The notes beneath the pieces are model-generated. The model saw only the letters and a list, made by a program, of their open reading frames with translations. It was not told the origin of the DNA and searched no databases. From the NCBI GenBank assembly GCA_023423535.1, contig JAFAFL010000006.1:102176-166175 (forward strand): a stretch of 64,000 bases of DNA, written 5' to 3'. The position numbers and the translations under genes were made by a program. Source of the DNA: Pseudomonadota bacterium. GTDB taxonomy: Bacteria; Myxococcota; Myxococcia; Myxococcales; Myxococcaceae. Shown in pieces: positions 31,301-38,396 of the stretch (the first letter of the stretch is position 1; every line of letters begins with the position of its first letter).

Positions 31301-31381
31301 CGCGGGACCGAGTTCTCCATCCAGCCCTGTCAGCTCGATTGGACCTGTCCGGGCATTCCCCCGGTGCCGGACGATCCGTAG
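28367..31381 (+). CDS. Large lipoprotein with alpha/beta-hydrolase (lipase-like) domain
   Basis: About 1004 residues, exported by a lipoprotein signal (lipobox LLAGC, Cys24). Three regions can be seen: an N-terminal Ig-like part (IPLPNDIATRYDP, TTYAVVLTRRLLDQSGRPV) resembling the N-terminal domain of extracellular bacterial lipases; calcium-binding Asp-rich loops (DLNGNGRLDPGEDTDMDG, DHDGDGVKD, DFDGDGEVDVG); and an alpha/beta-hydrolase core with VVILSHGYTGNKLDP and the nucleophile elbow IMGGSLGGIM near residue 600. It is probably a surface esterase or lipase. It follows the barrel gene after 21 bases with a GAAGGAA ribosome site. Confidence 0.8.
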   Translation: MRIPLNAFAAALSLSLAGVLLAGCPASEPQGLRRSDPGTGATVKFDVFARPLPEIPLPNDIATRYDPHSPTKRRLNASMIAPTAWEVGVRKDMARLDGWGTFSPISVGFTEPLDVEVIFQRHRDDYAFGNDAVYVIDVSPDSPDHCKAMPLDMGEGNFPFTLERQNYYPNDPRNGTNNLVFEEVDEDLNGNGRLDPGEDTDMDGVLDKPNLRRPDGHPIDDMLTFYERETNTLILRPLMPLRENTTYAVVLTRRLLDQSGRPVRSPFDYINHTAQTEQLKTLPQCIGRYGLSLEDVAFTWPFTTQSITRDFVAIRDGFHGLGPMKWIADEYPAQFDKLLKLRKTGDNVYVVPGEEFLAAAAQVVPLIGGDNPTMRAVVESHKFVGFHAVGQFTSPQFFPRKDAEGNDLPFYEQVWRIDPATGESFHRPETVTFWLTVPHKALMKRPVPVVILSHGYTGNKLDPLIYGGFFARHGLATIGMEAVSHGMELPDADRQLARGVFAGSGLELMFDAIMNDRAYDHDGDGVKDSGADFWTAYAFHTRDVVRQSAVDYMRLVHILKTFDGKRTWTVGGKEGIAGDFDGDGEVDVGGTGSISIMGGSLGGIMSSVLGGAEPYIDTAIPIAGGGGLPDVGIRSIQGGVAEAVNLRMMGPLMLGMRGEGGALELWQYLPDRNKVGKAMLGVIGEAQKLKEGDTVVVKNLRSGEHRCGRVQAEALFRVAVSSDLDDPLQLEFYEGALPPEERSGCALPQGTAPLVTINTLGAEVTFHKRTYAKGSPLVALGDGFGLRRNSPETRRFHAIAQLILDPADPVNWAPYFEQRHLQFGTDETVRTRALVINTIGDMNVPMSTGAAISRAAGFVPYAERDPRWNKTPNQVLIDSGALEAVERTGRHKSGAGQNVLMDVEHLALAGDGTDGFDVPRLNPPLRLVGPSTRVGGYTGTLFPFVAPTGRHGFDPPEPGAHFDLGSLMANVLGQYIRSRGTEFSIQPCQLDWTCPGIPPVPDDP

Positions 31382-31414
31382 CGCTTTGCCTTCTTGACGG
31401 GTCGCTGGCCGCGC

Positions 31415-31699
31415 TCAGGCGGCCGCGACCCCGGAACCCATGATGCGTCCGGCGAGGCGTTGCGCCGCCGCCGCGTGCTGCCGAAGGCCCTGACGGTCGA
31501 AGACGCGCGCCGCGGTGACGTAGGCCTCCGCCGCCGCGGTGGCCTCGCCCAGCCGGACGAGGAGCTCCGCGCGGCGCATCTGCAGGTGCGCGTCCGAGGG
31601 CTCGTCCCGCGTGAGCAGGTCGTACACGTGGAGGGCCTCGCGGAAGAACCGCTTGCCGGTGAGCGCCGCCGCGCGATCCTTCAGTTGCCGCTTGTCCAT
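31415..31699 (-). CDS. Small TPR-like protein
   Basis: A soluble protein of about 94 residues with two tetratricopeptide-like helical hairpins (FFREALHVYDLLTRDEPSDAHLQMRRAELLVRLGEATAAAEAYVTAARVF). Similar short TPR proteins beginning MDKxxLK occur in myxobacteria. The ATG at MDKRQLK was chosen because GGAGA precedes it by seven bases; an ATG five codons upstream is also possible. No partner is evident, and the gene converges on the esterase-like lipoprotein gene. Confidence 0.65.
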   Translation of the reverse strand: MDKRQLKDRAAALTGKRFFREALHVYDLLTRDEPSDAHLQMRRAELLVRLGEATAAAEAYVTAARVFDRQGLRQHAAAAQRLAGRIMGSGVAAA

Positions 31700-31868
31700 C
31701 GTCGCGTCTCCCATCGCTGTGCGTTCCGGTTGCCGAGTGAGGCGAACAGATGCCGCCGGACACGACAGGAGAAAACCCGTTCGGGGGTCGGACGACTGAC
31801 CGATGCCGCGTGGCTCGGGGGGCGCTGCGCCACGACCGGTGGTGAGGCCCTCCCCGAGCACGCGCAGA

Positions 31869-31905
31869 GGGGCAAAAGCCCGAGTGGATACGGGCGTTTG
31901 GCCCC
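31869..31905 (-). terminator. Possible two-tier hairpin terminator
   Basis: GGGGC (31869-31873) pairs with GCCCC (31901-31905), and inside it GCCCG pairs with CGGGC around an eight-base loop. It starts directly after the stop codon of the gene at 31907. No T-run follows, so it may instead stabilise the mRNA end. Confidence 0.4.
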
Positions 31906-31906
31906 G

Positions 31907-32356
31907 TTAGGTGGCAGTCGCGAGGCGGTCGTGCGGGGCGAGCACGCGCGCCAGCACTCCCGCGACGAGGCCGCCCGCGAGGTACCAGCCGAAGGTGAGC
32001 CAGGCGGTGCGAGGCGTGAGCTGGACCTCGGCCTTCCCCAGCCCGAGCTTCGGCGTGAGGCCCACTGCGCCTGCGCCCGCCATTGCCCCGAGCATGAGGC
32101 CGCTGAGGACGGGCCGGGAGCTCCGGGCCACCGCGCCGTAGTAGCCGGTGTTGGAGATCAGGTCGCCCGCGAGCGCCGCCGCGTAGAGCTTCCGGCCCTT
32201 CAGCGGTCCGGCGCCCACCGCGCGGAGGATCCTCGTCAGCGCGTGCTCACCGACGAGGTCCATGCGAGGTGCATCCGGAAGGAACCTCCGCGCGGTCTCG
32301 TTGGCGAGGTTCACCGTCGCGGCGCCCGCCAGGCCGCTCCACAGGGACACGTTCAT
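31907..32356 (-). CDS. Small membrane protein of unknown function
   Basis: A 149-residue protein with about three hydrophobic segments (YAAALAGDLISNTGYYGAVA, VLSGLMLGAMAGAGAVGL, AWLTFGWYLAGGLVAGVLARVL). It begins NVSLWSGLAGAATVNLANETARRFLPDAPRMDLVG, which is soluble. No known motif. It is separated by 54 bases from the end of the caspase operon on the same strand and could be its last gene, though the spacing is looser than within that operon. Confidence 0.65.
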   Translation of the reverse strand: MNVSLWSGLAGAATVNLANETARRFLPDAPRMDLVGEHALTRILRAVGAGPLKGRKLYAAALAGDLISNTGYYGAVARSSRPVLSGLMLGAMAGAGAVGLTPKLGLGKAEVQLTPRTAWLTFGWYLAGGLVAGVLARVLAPHDRLATAT

Positions 32357-32410
32357 CAGACACCTCCTGCGGAGAAGGTGGGCACGGCGAAGGGCCGTCG
32401 CAGGCCTCCG

Positions 32411-33397
32411 CTACGGCGCCTGCGTGAACGCGCACGCGGCGGGATCGCCCACGGTGGGTTCCCCGGAGAAGTCGAACGGGCGCGCGTGGACGACGAGGAA
32501 CGCCGCGTCCCAGCACTCCACGGCGTCGCGCCTGTCGATCCCCAGATCCCCGCCGGAGATGCGCAGGTCCGCGCGGCCGGTGCCCGCCGGAGTCCATCGG
32601 CTGTGGATCGTGAGCGTCTCGCGATCCTCGCCGAGGAACGGCTTGTAGAAGTCCGCCACCAGCTCGAAGCGGATGGCGCCGCTGCCGTCGGCGGAGCGCT
32701 CGTAGCCGTAGCTCAGCTCGCCGTTCGTGCGCCGCATGGTCATGTCGATCCGCACCGGGTCGCGGTCGGTCTCGTAGAAGACCTGCAGCGATTCGACCTC
32801 GCGGTCGTCGTCGGTGTTCGCGAAGCCCCCGTCGCGGATGGCCTTCGCATGCCAGGAGAACTCGCCCGCGCCGCGGCGCACGTCGTCGGTCGGAGAGAAC
32901 GTCCCCGAGGCCCCGGCGAGCCAGCCGTCTTCGCCTGCGTCCCGCTGCTTCACCTCCCAGCGCCACTCGTAGGCCACGCTCCCGTCGGCGAGATCGCGCC
33001 GCTCGATCACCACGCGCAGCTGCCGCGTGCGGTTGCGATCGTCCGCGAACGGTCCCCACACGCGCCTGTTCTCCGTGCGCTCCGAGGGCCGCGCGGAGCG
33101 GACGCGCTCGAGCACGTCCAGCACGTTGTAGAGCAGCTCGTTGATCCCGTCCGACCCGCTCTTCGTGTCCGCGTAGGCCTTCGAGGGCTCGCCCACCGCC
33201 AGGCCGTCGCGCCGCACGCCGAGGCTGCTCCCGCTGCGCGCGCTGCCGGACGCCGGCACCGAGGTCTGCAGCGCCGCCTTCGAGGGGAGCGCGTAGAGGA
33301 ACTCGAGGTCGTCGTTGGAGTAGCCGCCGCAGCCGGCGAGCGCGGCGAGCGCGGCACAGAGCACGGCAAGCATCCGCGGAGGAAGGTTCAGCGCCAT
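32411..33397 (-). CDS. Lipoprotein B of the caspase operon
   Basis: A 328-residue lipoprotein with lipobox LAALAGC (Cys23). It is a paralogue of the gene at 36404: both carry the same C-terminal block, here SRWTPAGTGRADLRISGGDL, then ECWDAAFLV, and both end in a cysteine a few residues before the C-terminus (AACAFTQ here, QCSFTTA there). The middle is beta-rich (LRVVIERRDLADGSVAYEWRWEV). Its start lies inside the caspase gene, overlapping by ten bases, so it is translationally coupled to it. No function is known for the fold. It is the last tightly linked gene of the operon. Confidence 0.8.
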   Translation of the reverse strand: MALNLPPRMLAVLCAALAALAGCGGYSNDDLEFLYALPSKAALQTSVPASGSARSGSSLGVRRDGLAVGEPSKAYADTKSGSDGINELLYNVLDVLERVRSARPSERTENRRVWGPFADDRNRTRQLRVVIERRDLADGSVAYEWRWEVKQRDAGEDGWLAGASGTFSPTDDVRRGAGEFSWHAKAIRDGGFANTDDDREVESLQVFYETDRDPVRIDMTMRRTNGELSYGYERSADGSGAIRFELVADFYKPFLGEDRETLTIHSRWTPAGTGRADLRISGGDLGIDRRDAVECWDAAFLVVHARPFDFSGEPTVGDPAACAFTQAP

Positions 33398-35010
33398 GGC
33401 GAAGCTCCCGGCTCGAAGGCGAGCTGGGCGGACAGCTCCCAGTAGCCCAGCGAGCGGTTCTCATCGACGTTGTAGAGGAGGTAGTGCACGCGCCCGCGCA
33501 CGCCGGCGGAGAGCGAAGGCAAGAGCCGGTAGCGCACGCCGCCGACCACGCCCGGCGACAGCGTGACGAAGGTCTGGTTCGGCAGCACCGGATCGTCGAA
33601 GTCGCGCGAGGCCATCACCATCGCCAGCCGTCCGCCCGCGTGCGGCACGAAGCGCCCGACCGGCCACTCCGCAGCGATCGTCGTGCCCAGGCCCACGTTC
33701 GAGTAGCGGTAGGGGAGCGCATCCGGGATGCGCTCGAGGCGGAGCACCTCGCGGCCGCCGCCGAGCCCCACGTCGAAGCCCCACAGCCAGTCCTTGCGCA
33801 GAAAGCCGTGCAGCGTGAGCTCCGCGCCGAGCAAAGCGGTGGAGGGAAAGAGCGACTCGCGCGTGGGCCGGTCGAAGAAGGACTGGTACGCGCCGCCCAG
33901 CGAGAAGGACATGCGCGCGCCGTCACCGGCCATGGGCGAACCTGCACCCTTCACCGGATCGTCGGAGAAGGGCGCATCGCGCAGCCGCGCGTCGTCCACC
34001 GCCGTGAGCCGGCCCGCGTACACGGTCACCTCGCCCACGCGCAGGCGATCCGGGAGACGCCGCTTGAGGCGGTACTGACCGGGCTGCACCGCGATGCGGC
34101 GCTCCTCGTCGACGGGCTTCCACACCTCGGCGGCGACGAAGCCGCGGCCATCGACCACGTACCAGGTGCCGCCGGGCGCGGAGGCGGCGAACACCAGCCC
34201 CTCCTTGCGATCGACCACGTCGGTGAGGACCAGATCGCCGTTGCCCTGGAAGTCGTACGAGTAGGTGGGGTGCTGCGCGCCGGCGAGGCTCGCCACGGTG
34301 TCGGCGACGGTGCGCTCGTACGCGTAGGCGTAGGCCTCGGCGAGCGACACGCGCCCGTCCTGCGAACGGTCCGCGTCGCCGAGCAGCCCGCTGGCGAGGT
34401 GGTGCGAGAAGTAGCTCCCGCCGATCGCGTCGGACTCCTGCGAGTCCTCGTCCGCGGCGCTGGAGGTGAGGATGACGAGTCCCTGCGCGTCACGCGACGC
34501 GGTGGCCTGGATCTCGAACGCCGGCACCTTGCGCGCGCCCTTCTTCCGCGTGAGCTGTCCCGACTGACAGGCGTCGAAGATGCCCACCCGCACGTCCGCG
34601 GGCGCCTGCGTGAGCCGGCTGCGCAAGGATGCGAAGGGGACCTGGGTGTCGCCGAGCCGCAGCGCGCCGTCCTTTGCGTGCCCCGAGTAGTAGAGGATGA
34701 GCGCGGTCTTCTCACCGCGACGCTGCGCTGCGAGGGAGAGCGCCTCGACCTCCGCCACCGCCTCGAGGAACTGCTGCGACGACGCACCGAGCAACAGCCG
34801 CGCGTCCTGCGGGCGCACGCCTCCGAGCCGCAGCAAGAGCGCGTGCATCTTGCGGGCGTCTTCACGCGCGTAACGCAGCGGCCTCGTGTCGCGTCCCCCG
34901 TCGTCGTTGCCGGCAATCACCGCGAAGCGGCGCACGTCTCCCACCGCGTGCGCCTCGAGGGGCCACAGGACGGCGGACAGCGCGACGGCGAGGAGGAGGA
35001 CGGACCGCAT
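33388..35010 (-). CDS. Exported caspase-fold protease fused to a putative outer-membrane barrel
   Basis: A 540-residue protein. A signal peptide (residues 1-22) is followed by a caspase/peptidase C14 domain (about 27-245) with the catalytic His111 in YYSGHAKDG and Cys148 in DACQSGQL. Next is a beta domain resembling PEGA (about 265-345). The C-terminal 180 residues contain alternating amphipathic strands (MSFSLGGAYQSFF, WGFDVGLGGGREV, VGLGTTIAAEWPV, LSAGVRGRVHYLLYNV) like an outer-membrane barrel, although the last residue is not aromatic. It lies between the anti-sigma and lipoprotein B genes, overlapping both. This places a caspase-like protease in the cell envelope under its own sigma factor. 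Substrate and cleavage specificity are unknown. Confidence 0.88.
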   Translation of the reverse strand: MRSVLLLAVALSAVLWPLEAHAVGDVRRFAVIAGNDDGGRDTRPLRYAREDARKMHALLLRLGGVRPQDARLLLGASSQQFLEAVAEVEALSLAAQRRGEKTALILYYSGHAKDGALRLGDTQVPFASLRSRLTQAPADVRVGIFDACQSGQLTRKKGARKVPAFEIQATASRDAQGLVILTSSAADEDSQESDAIGGSYFSHHLASGLLGDADRSQDGRVSLAEAYAYAYERTVADTVASLAGAQHPTYSYDFQGNGDLVLTDVVDRKEGLVFAASAPGGTWYVVDGRGFVAAEVWKPVDEERRIAVQPGQYRLKRRLPDRLRVGEVTVYAGRLTAVDDARLRDAPFSDDPVKGAGSPMAGDGARMSFSLGGAYQSFFDRPTRESLFPSTALLGAELTLHGFLRKDWLWGFDVGLGGGREVLRLERIPDALPYRYSNVGLGTTIAAEWPVGRFVPHAGGRLAMVMASRDFDDPVLPNQTFVTLSPGVVGGVRYRLLPSLSAGVRGRVHYLLYNVDENRSLGYWELSAQLAFEPGASPWR

Positions 35011-35828
35011 CAGGGCTTGAGCAGCGTGCGGTGGAACTGCTCGCCCGGAAGATCGAGTCGCGGCAGGCGGGTGACGTCACCGCGGGCCTCGGAGAAGGCG
35101 CGCAGGGCGGCCTCGCGTGCGGCATCGACCGAGACCGGCGCATCGGAGAGCACGAGGATCACCCGCTCCGCGCCCTCGCCGAAGAACTCCACGCTGTCCG
35201 GCAGCCACGAGGCGCCCTCCTCCGCGCGCTGCACCGGCAGGCTCTCGCCGTGCTCGGGGTAGAGCGGGGAGACCTCGCCCTGCGCGTCCACCGCCAGCGC
35301 GAGCACATAGCGCCAGCTTCCGGGCCGGTACCCGATGCGGATCCGCTCGCCTTCGGACAACGGCTCTGGAGCGTCCGCGGAGGCCTCTCGCTGAGGGCCT
35401 TCGTCGCCGGCGGAGATGCGCAGCTCCAGCGCGCCGTCACCCTTCGTGCGGTTCGGGCGCTCGGTGCCGAGGTTGATGGGGACCACGGCATCTTCGGTCG
35501 CGCTCCAGGGGCCCACGCTCACCGCCACCAGCGTGAGGGCCGCCATCGCCAGCGCGGGGCCGACGTACCGAAGTGACCGCACCTGCGTGGCCTGTGCGCG
35601 GGGACGGGAGGCACGCTCCTGCACCCGGGCACTGAAGCGCTCGAAGGGGACCTCCGCTTCGAACGCGCGCTGCTCGTCATCGAAGGTGCGCAGGCGGGCA
35701 CGGCAGACGACGCAGGCCTCGGCGTGCGTGCGGGCCGTCTCTGCCTCCGCGGCGGCGAGCTCACCCGCGCGCAGGCGGCGCAGCGTCAGCTCTCCGGGAT
35801 GCGTCATCGCCGTTGCGGACCCGCTCAT
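35010..35828 (-). CDS. Zinc-finger anti-sigma factor with periplasmic DUF4384 domain
   Basis: A 272-residue single-pass membrane protein. The cytoplasmic N-terminus has a zf-HC2 anti-sigma motif, His35-x3-Cys39-x2-Cys42 (HAEACVVC). One membrane segment lies at about 86-108. The periplasmic part holds a DUF4384-like domain (EGERIRIGYRPGSWRYVLALAVDAQGEVSPLYPEHG) often found near bacterial caspase homologues. Its ATG overlaps the sigma-factor stop (ATGA) and its TGA overlaps the caspase start (TGATG). The arrangement suggests that it holds the sigma factor inactive and senses an envelope signal, possibly through the caspase; the latter is inference. Confidence 0.85.
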   Translation of the reverse strand: MSGSATAMTHPGELTLRRLRAGELAAAEAETARTHAEACVVCRARLRTFDDEQRAFEAEVPFERFSARVQERASRPRAQATQVRSLRYVGPALAMAALTLVAVSVGPWSATEDAVVPINLGTERPNRTKGDGALELRISAGDEGPQREASADAPEPLSEGERIRIGYRPGSWRYVLALAVDAQGEVSPLYPEHGESLPVQRAEEGASWLPDSVEFFGEGAERVILVLSDAPVSVDAAREAALRAFSEARGDVTRLPRLDLPGEQFHRTLLKP

Positions 35829-36397
35829 GACCGCAGCTCCTGCCCGCTGACCTGCGCGAAGTGCTGCAGGCGCTTGCGGATGGTGGGGACGGAGCGCCCG
35901 AGGAGTGCCGCGACCTCCTCCAGGGTCATCTCGTCCACGTGGTAGTGGATGGCCGCCGCCTGCGTCTCCGCGTCGAACCGGCCGAGCACCGCGCGGACCT
36001 GCTCGCGGAGCTCCATCTGCTCGTGGCTGCCGTCGTGCTGCGGCCGGGCCCTCTGCTCGCGCTCGAAGAGCCGCCGCCACCCGGCGCGCTCGCTGCGCAG
36101 CTCGTTGAGGCAGTGGTGGGTGGCGATCTTCATGAGCCAGGTGAGGGGAGAGGCCTCGTTGCGGAAGCCCCGGTGGTTGGTGAATGCGCGGGCGAAGACG
36201 TCCTGCATGGCGTCCTCCGCCCGCGCGCGATCCTTCAACAGGTACAGGCACCGTCCGAACACCGCGCCGCCGTGGCGGGCGTAGAGGTCGCGCAAGAGGC
36301 TCCGCGCATCGTCCACCGACGGGGACGCGGACGTGGAGCTCTCGCCGACCTCTTCACCGCGACCGCCGGGGAGGAGCTGGAGTGCCGGAGGGGCCAT
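35825..36397 (-). CDS. ECF-type RNA polymerase sigma factor
   Basis: A 190-residue ECF sigma factor. Region 2 is seen at about 35-105 (DLYARHGGAVFGRCLYLLKDRARAEDAMQDVF, SPLTWLMKIATHHCLNELR), and region 4 at about 125-185 (QAAAIHYHVDEMTLEEVAALLGRSVPTIRKRLQHF), a clear helix-turn-helix. There is an extra N-terminal extension of about 30 residues. It starts six bases after the lipoprotein A stop and overlaps the anti-sigma gene by four bases. The target promoters cannot be assigned; autoregulation of the operon is likely for this class. Confidence 0.92.
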   Translation of the reverse strand: MAPPALQLLPGGRGEEVGESSTSASPSVDDARSLLRDLYARHGGAVFGRCLYLLKDRARAEDAMQDVFARAFTNHRGFRNEASPLTWLMKIATHHCLNELRSERAGWRRLFEREQRARPQHDGSHEQMELREQVRAVLGRFDAETQAAAIHYHVDEMTLEEVAALLGRSVPTIRKRLQHFAQVSGQELRS

Positions 36398-36403
36398 GCG
36401 CGA

Positions 36404-37402
36404 CTAGAGCGACGAGTAGTCCGCGGTGGTGAAGCTGCACTGCGCCTCGGCGCCCCAGCCGTGCAGCGGCGCCCAGTTCGCGTGCAGGTACTGGCTGAGG
36501 AAGTTCGAGTCCCAGCACTCGTTCGCGGTCGCGGTCGCGGGCAGGTCACCGCCGGTGGCCTTCACGTCCGAGCGCCCCGAGCCGTCCGGGTTCCAGCGGC
36601 TCTTGATCGACAGGTGCTCCACCGCGCTCTTCTGCGGCTCGCTGCCGGCGTGGATGTCCTTGTTCAGGCTGAACTCGAACGCGCCGCCCTGCTGCGCGAG
36701 CTTGCGGTAGCGGTAGGACGCGTCCGTCAGCGCGCCGGTCTCCTCCTCGCGGATGTTCTTGAAGTCCACGTCGATGGTCGTCTCGCTCGCCGCATCGAGG
36801 CGCGCGTAACGGACCTCCGCGCGGCCCTCCTCACGCCCGTGCTCCGGCAGCGTCTTCGCCGCGTCGAAGTCGAGCACGAACTCTCCCTGGCCGAAGTGCT
36901 TCATCGCCTGCCCGTTCGCGTCGAGCCCGGGCGTGTGGCTGCCGGAGAGGACGGCCACGTAGTCGCTGTCGTTCGCGGTCTTCGCCTTGCCCTCGAGCAC
37001 GTAGTCCCACGTGTTCGCGGAGACCTTCGTCACCGTGAAGCGCCAGGTGTTCGGGCTGAGGTCTTCGGTGTGCGGGCCCCACACGGCGGTGTTGCCGTTG
37101 ACGGTGGTGGGCGGGTGCTCGCTGATGTTGCGGACGAGGTTCAGCACCGCGCCCACGCCGGCGTTCACGCTCACGGTCACGCCGCGGGTGAGCTTGTAGA
37201 AGTCCGCGGTCTCGCCCTGCAGCTCCGAGCGCTGCGTGCCGGTCGGGCTCTCGAGCGCGCTGCCGGAGCGGCCGGGGACCTCGAGCCGCACGTTGTCGGC
37301 GGTGGGGAAGCCGTCGCGGAACTCACCGCCCGCGCCCTCGCAGGCGACGAGCGTGAACACGGCGGCGAAAAGACCGAGGCGGGCGATGCGGAGGCTCTTC
37401 AT
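36404..37402 (-). CDS. Lipoprotein A of the caspase operon
   Basis: About 332 residues, with a lipoprotein signal peptide (SLRIARLGLFAAVFTLVAC, Cys21). Its C-terminal half shares the signature SRWNPDGSGRSDVKATGGDL and ECWDSNFLSQYLH with lipoprotein B at 32411, so the two arose by duplication. The rest is beta-rich. The ATG is placed at the signal peptide; an upstream in-frame start at 37465 would bury it. It precedes the sigma-factor gene by six bases and is the first gene of the operon. It may be the signal receptor or the substrate of the caspase protein, but no direct evidence exists. Confidence 0.8.
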   Translation of the reverse strand: MKSLRIARLGLFAAVFTLVACEGAGGEFRDGFPTADNVRLEVPGRSGSALESPTGTQRSELQGETADFYKLTRGVTVSVNAGVGAVLNLVRNISEHPPTTVNGNTAVWGPHTEDLSPNTWRFTVTKVSANTWDYVLEGKAKTANDSDYVAVLSGSHTPGLDANGQAMKHFGQGEFVLDFDAAKTLPEHGREEGRAEVRYARLDAASETTIDVDFKNIREEETGALTDASYRYRKLAQQGGAFEFSLNKDIHAGSEPQKSAVEHLSIKSRWNPDGSGRSDVKATGGDLPATATANECWDSNFLSQYLHANWAPLHGWGAEAQCSFTTADYSSL

Positions 37403-37634
37403 ACGGATGCTCCCTTTGCGCGGCGGCCGATGAGGTCGGCCAACCGGTTTCAGCGCTATGGACACCGCTCGCCCGAAAAAGAGAAACGGGCTCGGGCGAT
37501 CGCGAAAACCCTAGTCGAAACGGCCCCTTGTGGCGCGGTGCGCGGGTGTGGGCGAGCGGGCGGGCAGGCCTTGGAGCGCAGAGGGCTGCCTCGTGGCGCG
37601 ACCGTCCCCAACTTGCCCTCACAGGGGGTGCGAT

Positions 37635-38366
37635 GTGCAAGTGGAGCCTGGATCGAAGATTCGGGTAGCGGCGGCGGGAGACCTTCACTGCCGCGACATG
37701 GATCACGGCCGCTTCCGCCAGTTCGTGAAGCAGGTGAACGAGGAGGCGGACATCCTGCTGCTCTGCGGCGACCTCACCGATCACGGGCGCCCGGAGGAGT
37801 CGAAGGTGCTCGCCGAGGAGCTCTCCGCGCTGCGGGTGCCCGCGGTCGCGGTGCTGGGCAACCACGACTACGAATGCGGCAAGGAGGACCTCCTCATCCA
37901 GGAGCTGCAGAAGGTGAACGTGCGGTGCCTCGACGGCGACGCGTTCGTCTACGAGAAGCGGCTGGGCATCGCGGGGGTGAAGGGGTTCGGCGGTGGCTTT
38001 GGTCGCGCCACGCTGCAGGCCTTCGGCGAGAACCACACCAAGGCCTTCGTGCAGGAGGCGGTGAGCGAGAGCCTCAAGCTGGAGATGGCGCTCGGGCGCA
38101 TGGACCTGCCGAAGAAGATCGTGATCATGCACTACTCGCCGGTGGTCACCACGATCGAGGGCGAGAACCCGGAGATCCGCGCGTTCCTCGGCAGCAGCCG
38201 GCTCGCGCATCCGGTGGACGAGTACGGCGCCGACGCGGTCTTCCACGGGCACGCGCACCACGGGACGCTCAAGGGCGAGACCGACAAGGGCATCCCCGTC
38301 TTCAACGTGGCGATGCCGCTCCTGCAGCGGCAGCTCGAGCGCCGCTTCGTGGTCTTCGAAGTCTGA
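37635..38366 (+). CDS. Calcineurin-like metallophosphoesterase
   Basis: A cytosolic phosphoesterase of about 243 residues with all family motifs in order: GDLHC (D-x-H), CGDLTDHG (G-D), GNHDYE (G-N-H-D), IMHYSP, and FHGHAHHG (G-H-x-H). The start is a GTG with AGGGGGTG upstream; another GTG two codons later is possible. The substrate is unknown; similar proteins act on cyclic nucleotides, nucleotides or phosphoproteins. It diverges from the caspase operon across 232 bases that contain an inverted repeat CGCCCGA/TCGGGCG (37470-37498). Confidence 0.88.
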   Translation: MQVEPGSKIRVAAAGDLHCRDMDHGRFRQFVKQVNEEADILLLCGDLTDHGRPEESKVLAEELSALRVPAVAVLGNHDYECGKEDLLIQELQKVNVRCLDGDAFVYEKRLGIAGVKGFGGGFGRATLQAFGENHTKAFVQEAVSESLKLEMALGRMDLPKKIVIMHYSPVVTTIEGENPEIRAFLGSSRLAHPVDEYGADAVFHGHAHHGTLKGETDKGIPVFNVAMPLLQRQLERRFVVFEV

Positions 38367-38396
38367 GCCCACGAGGCCGGGTGCTAGCGTGGAGCC

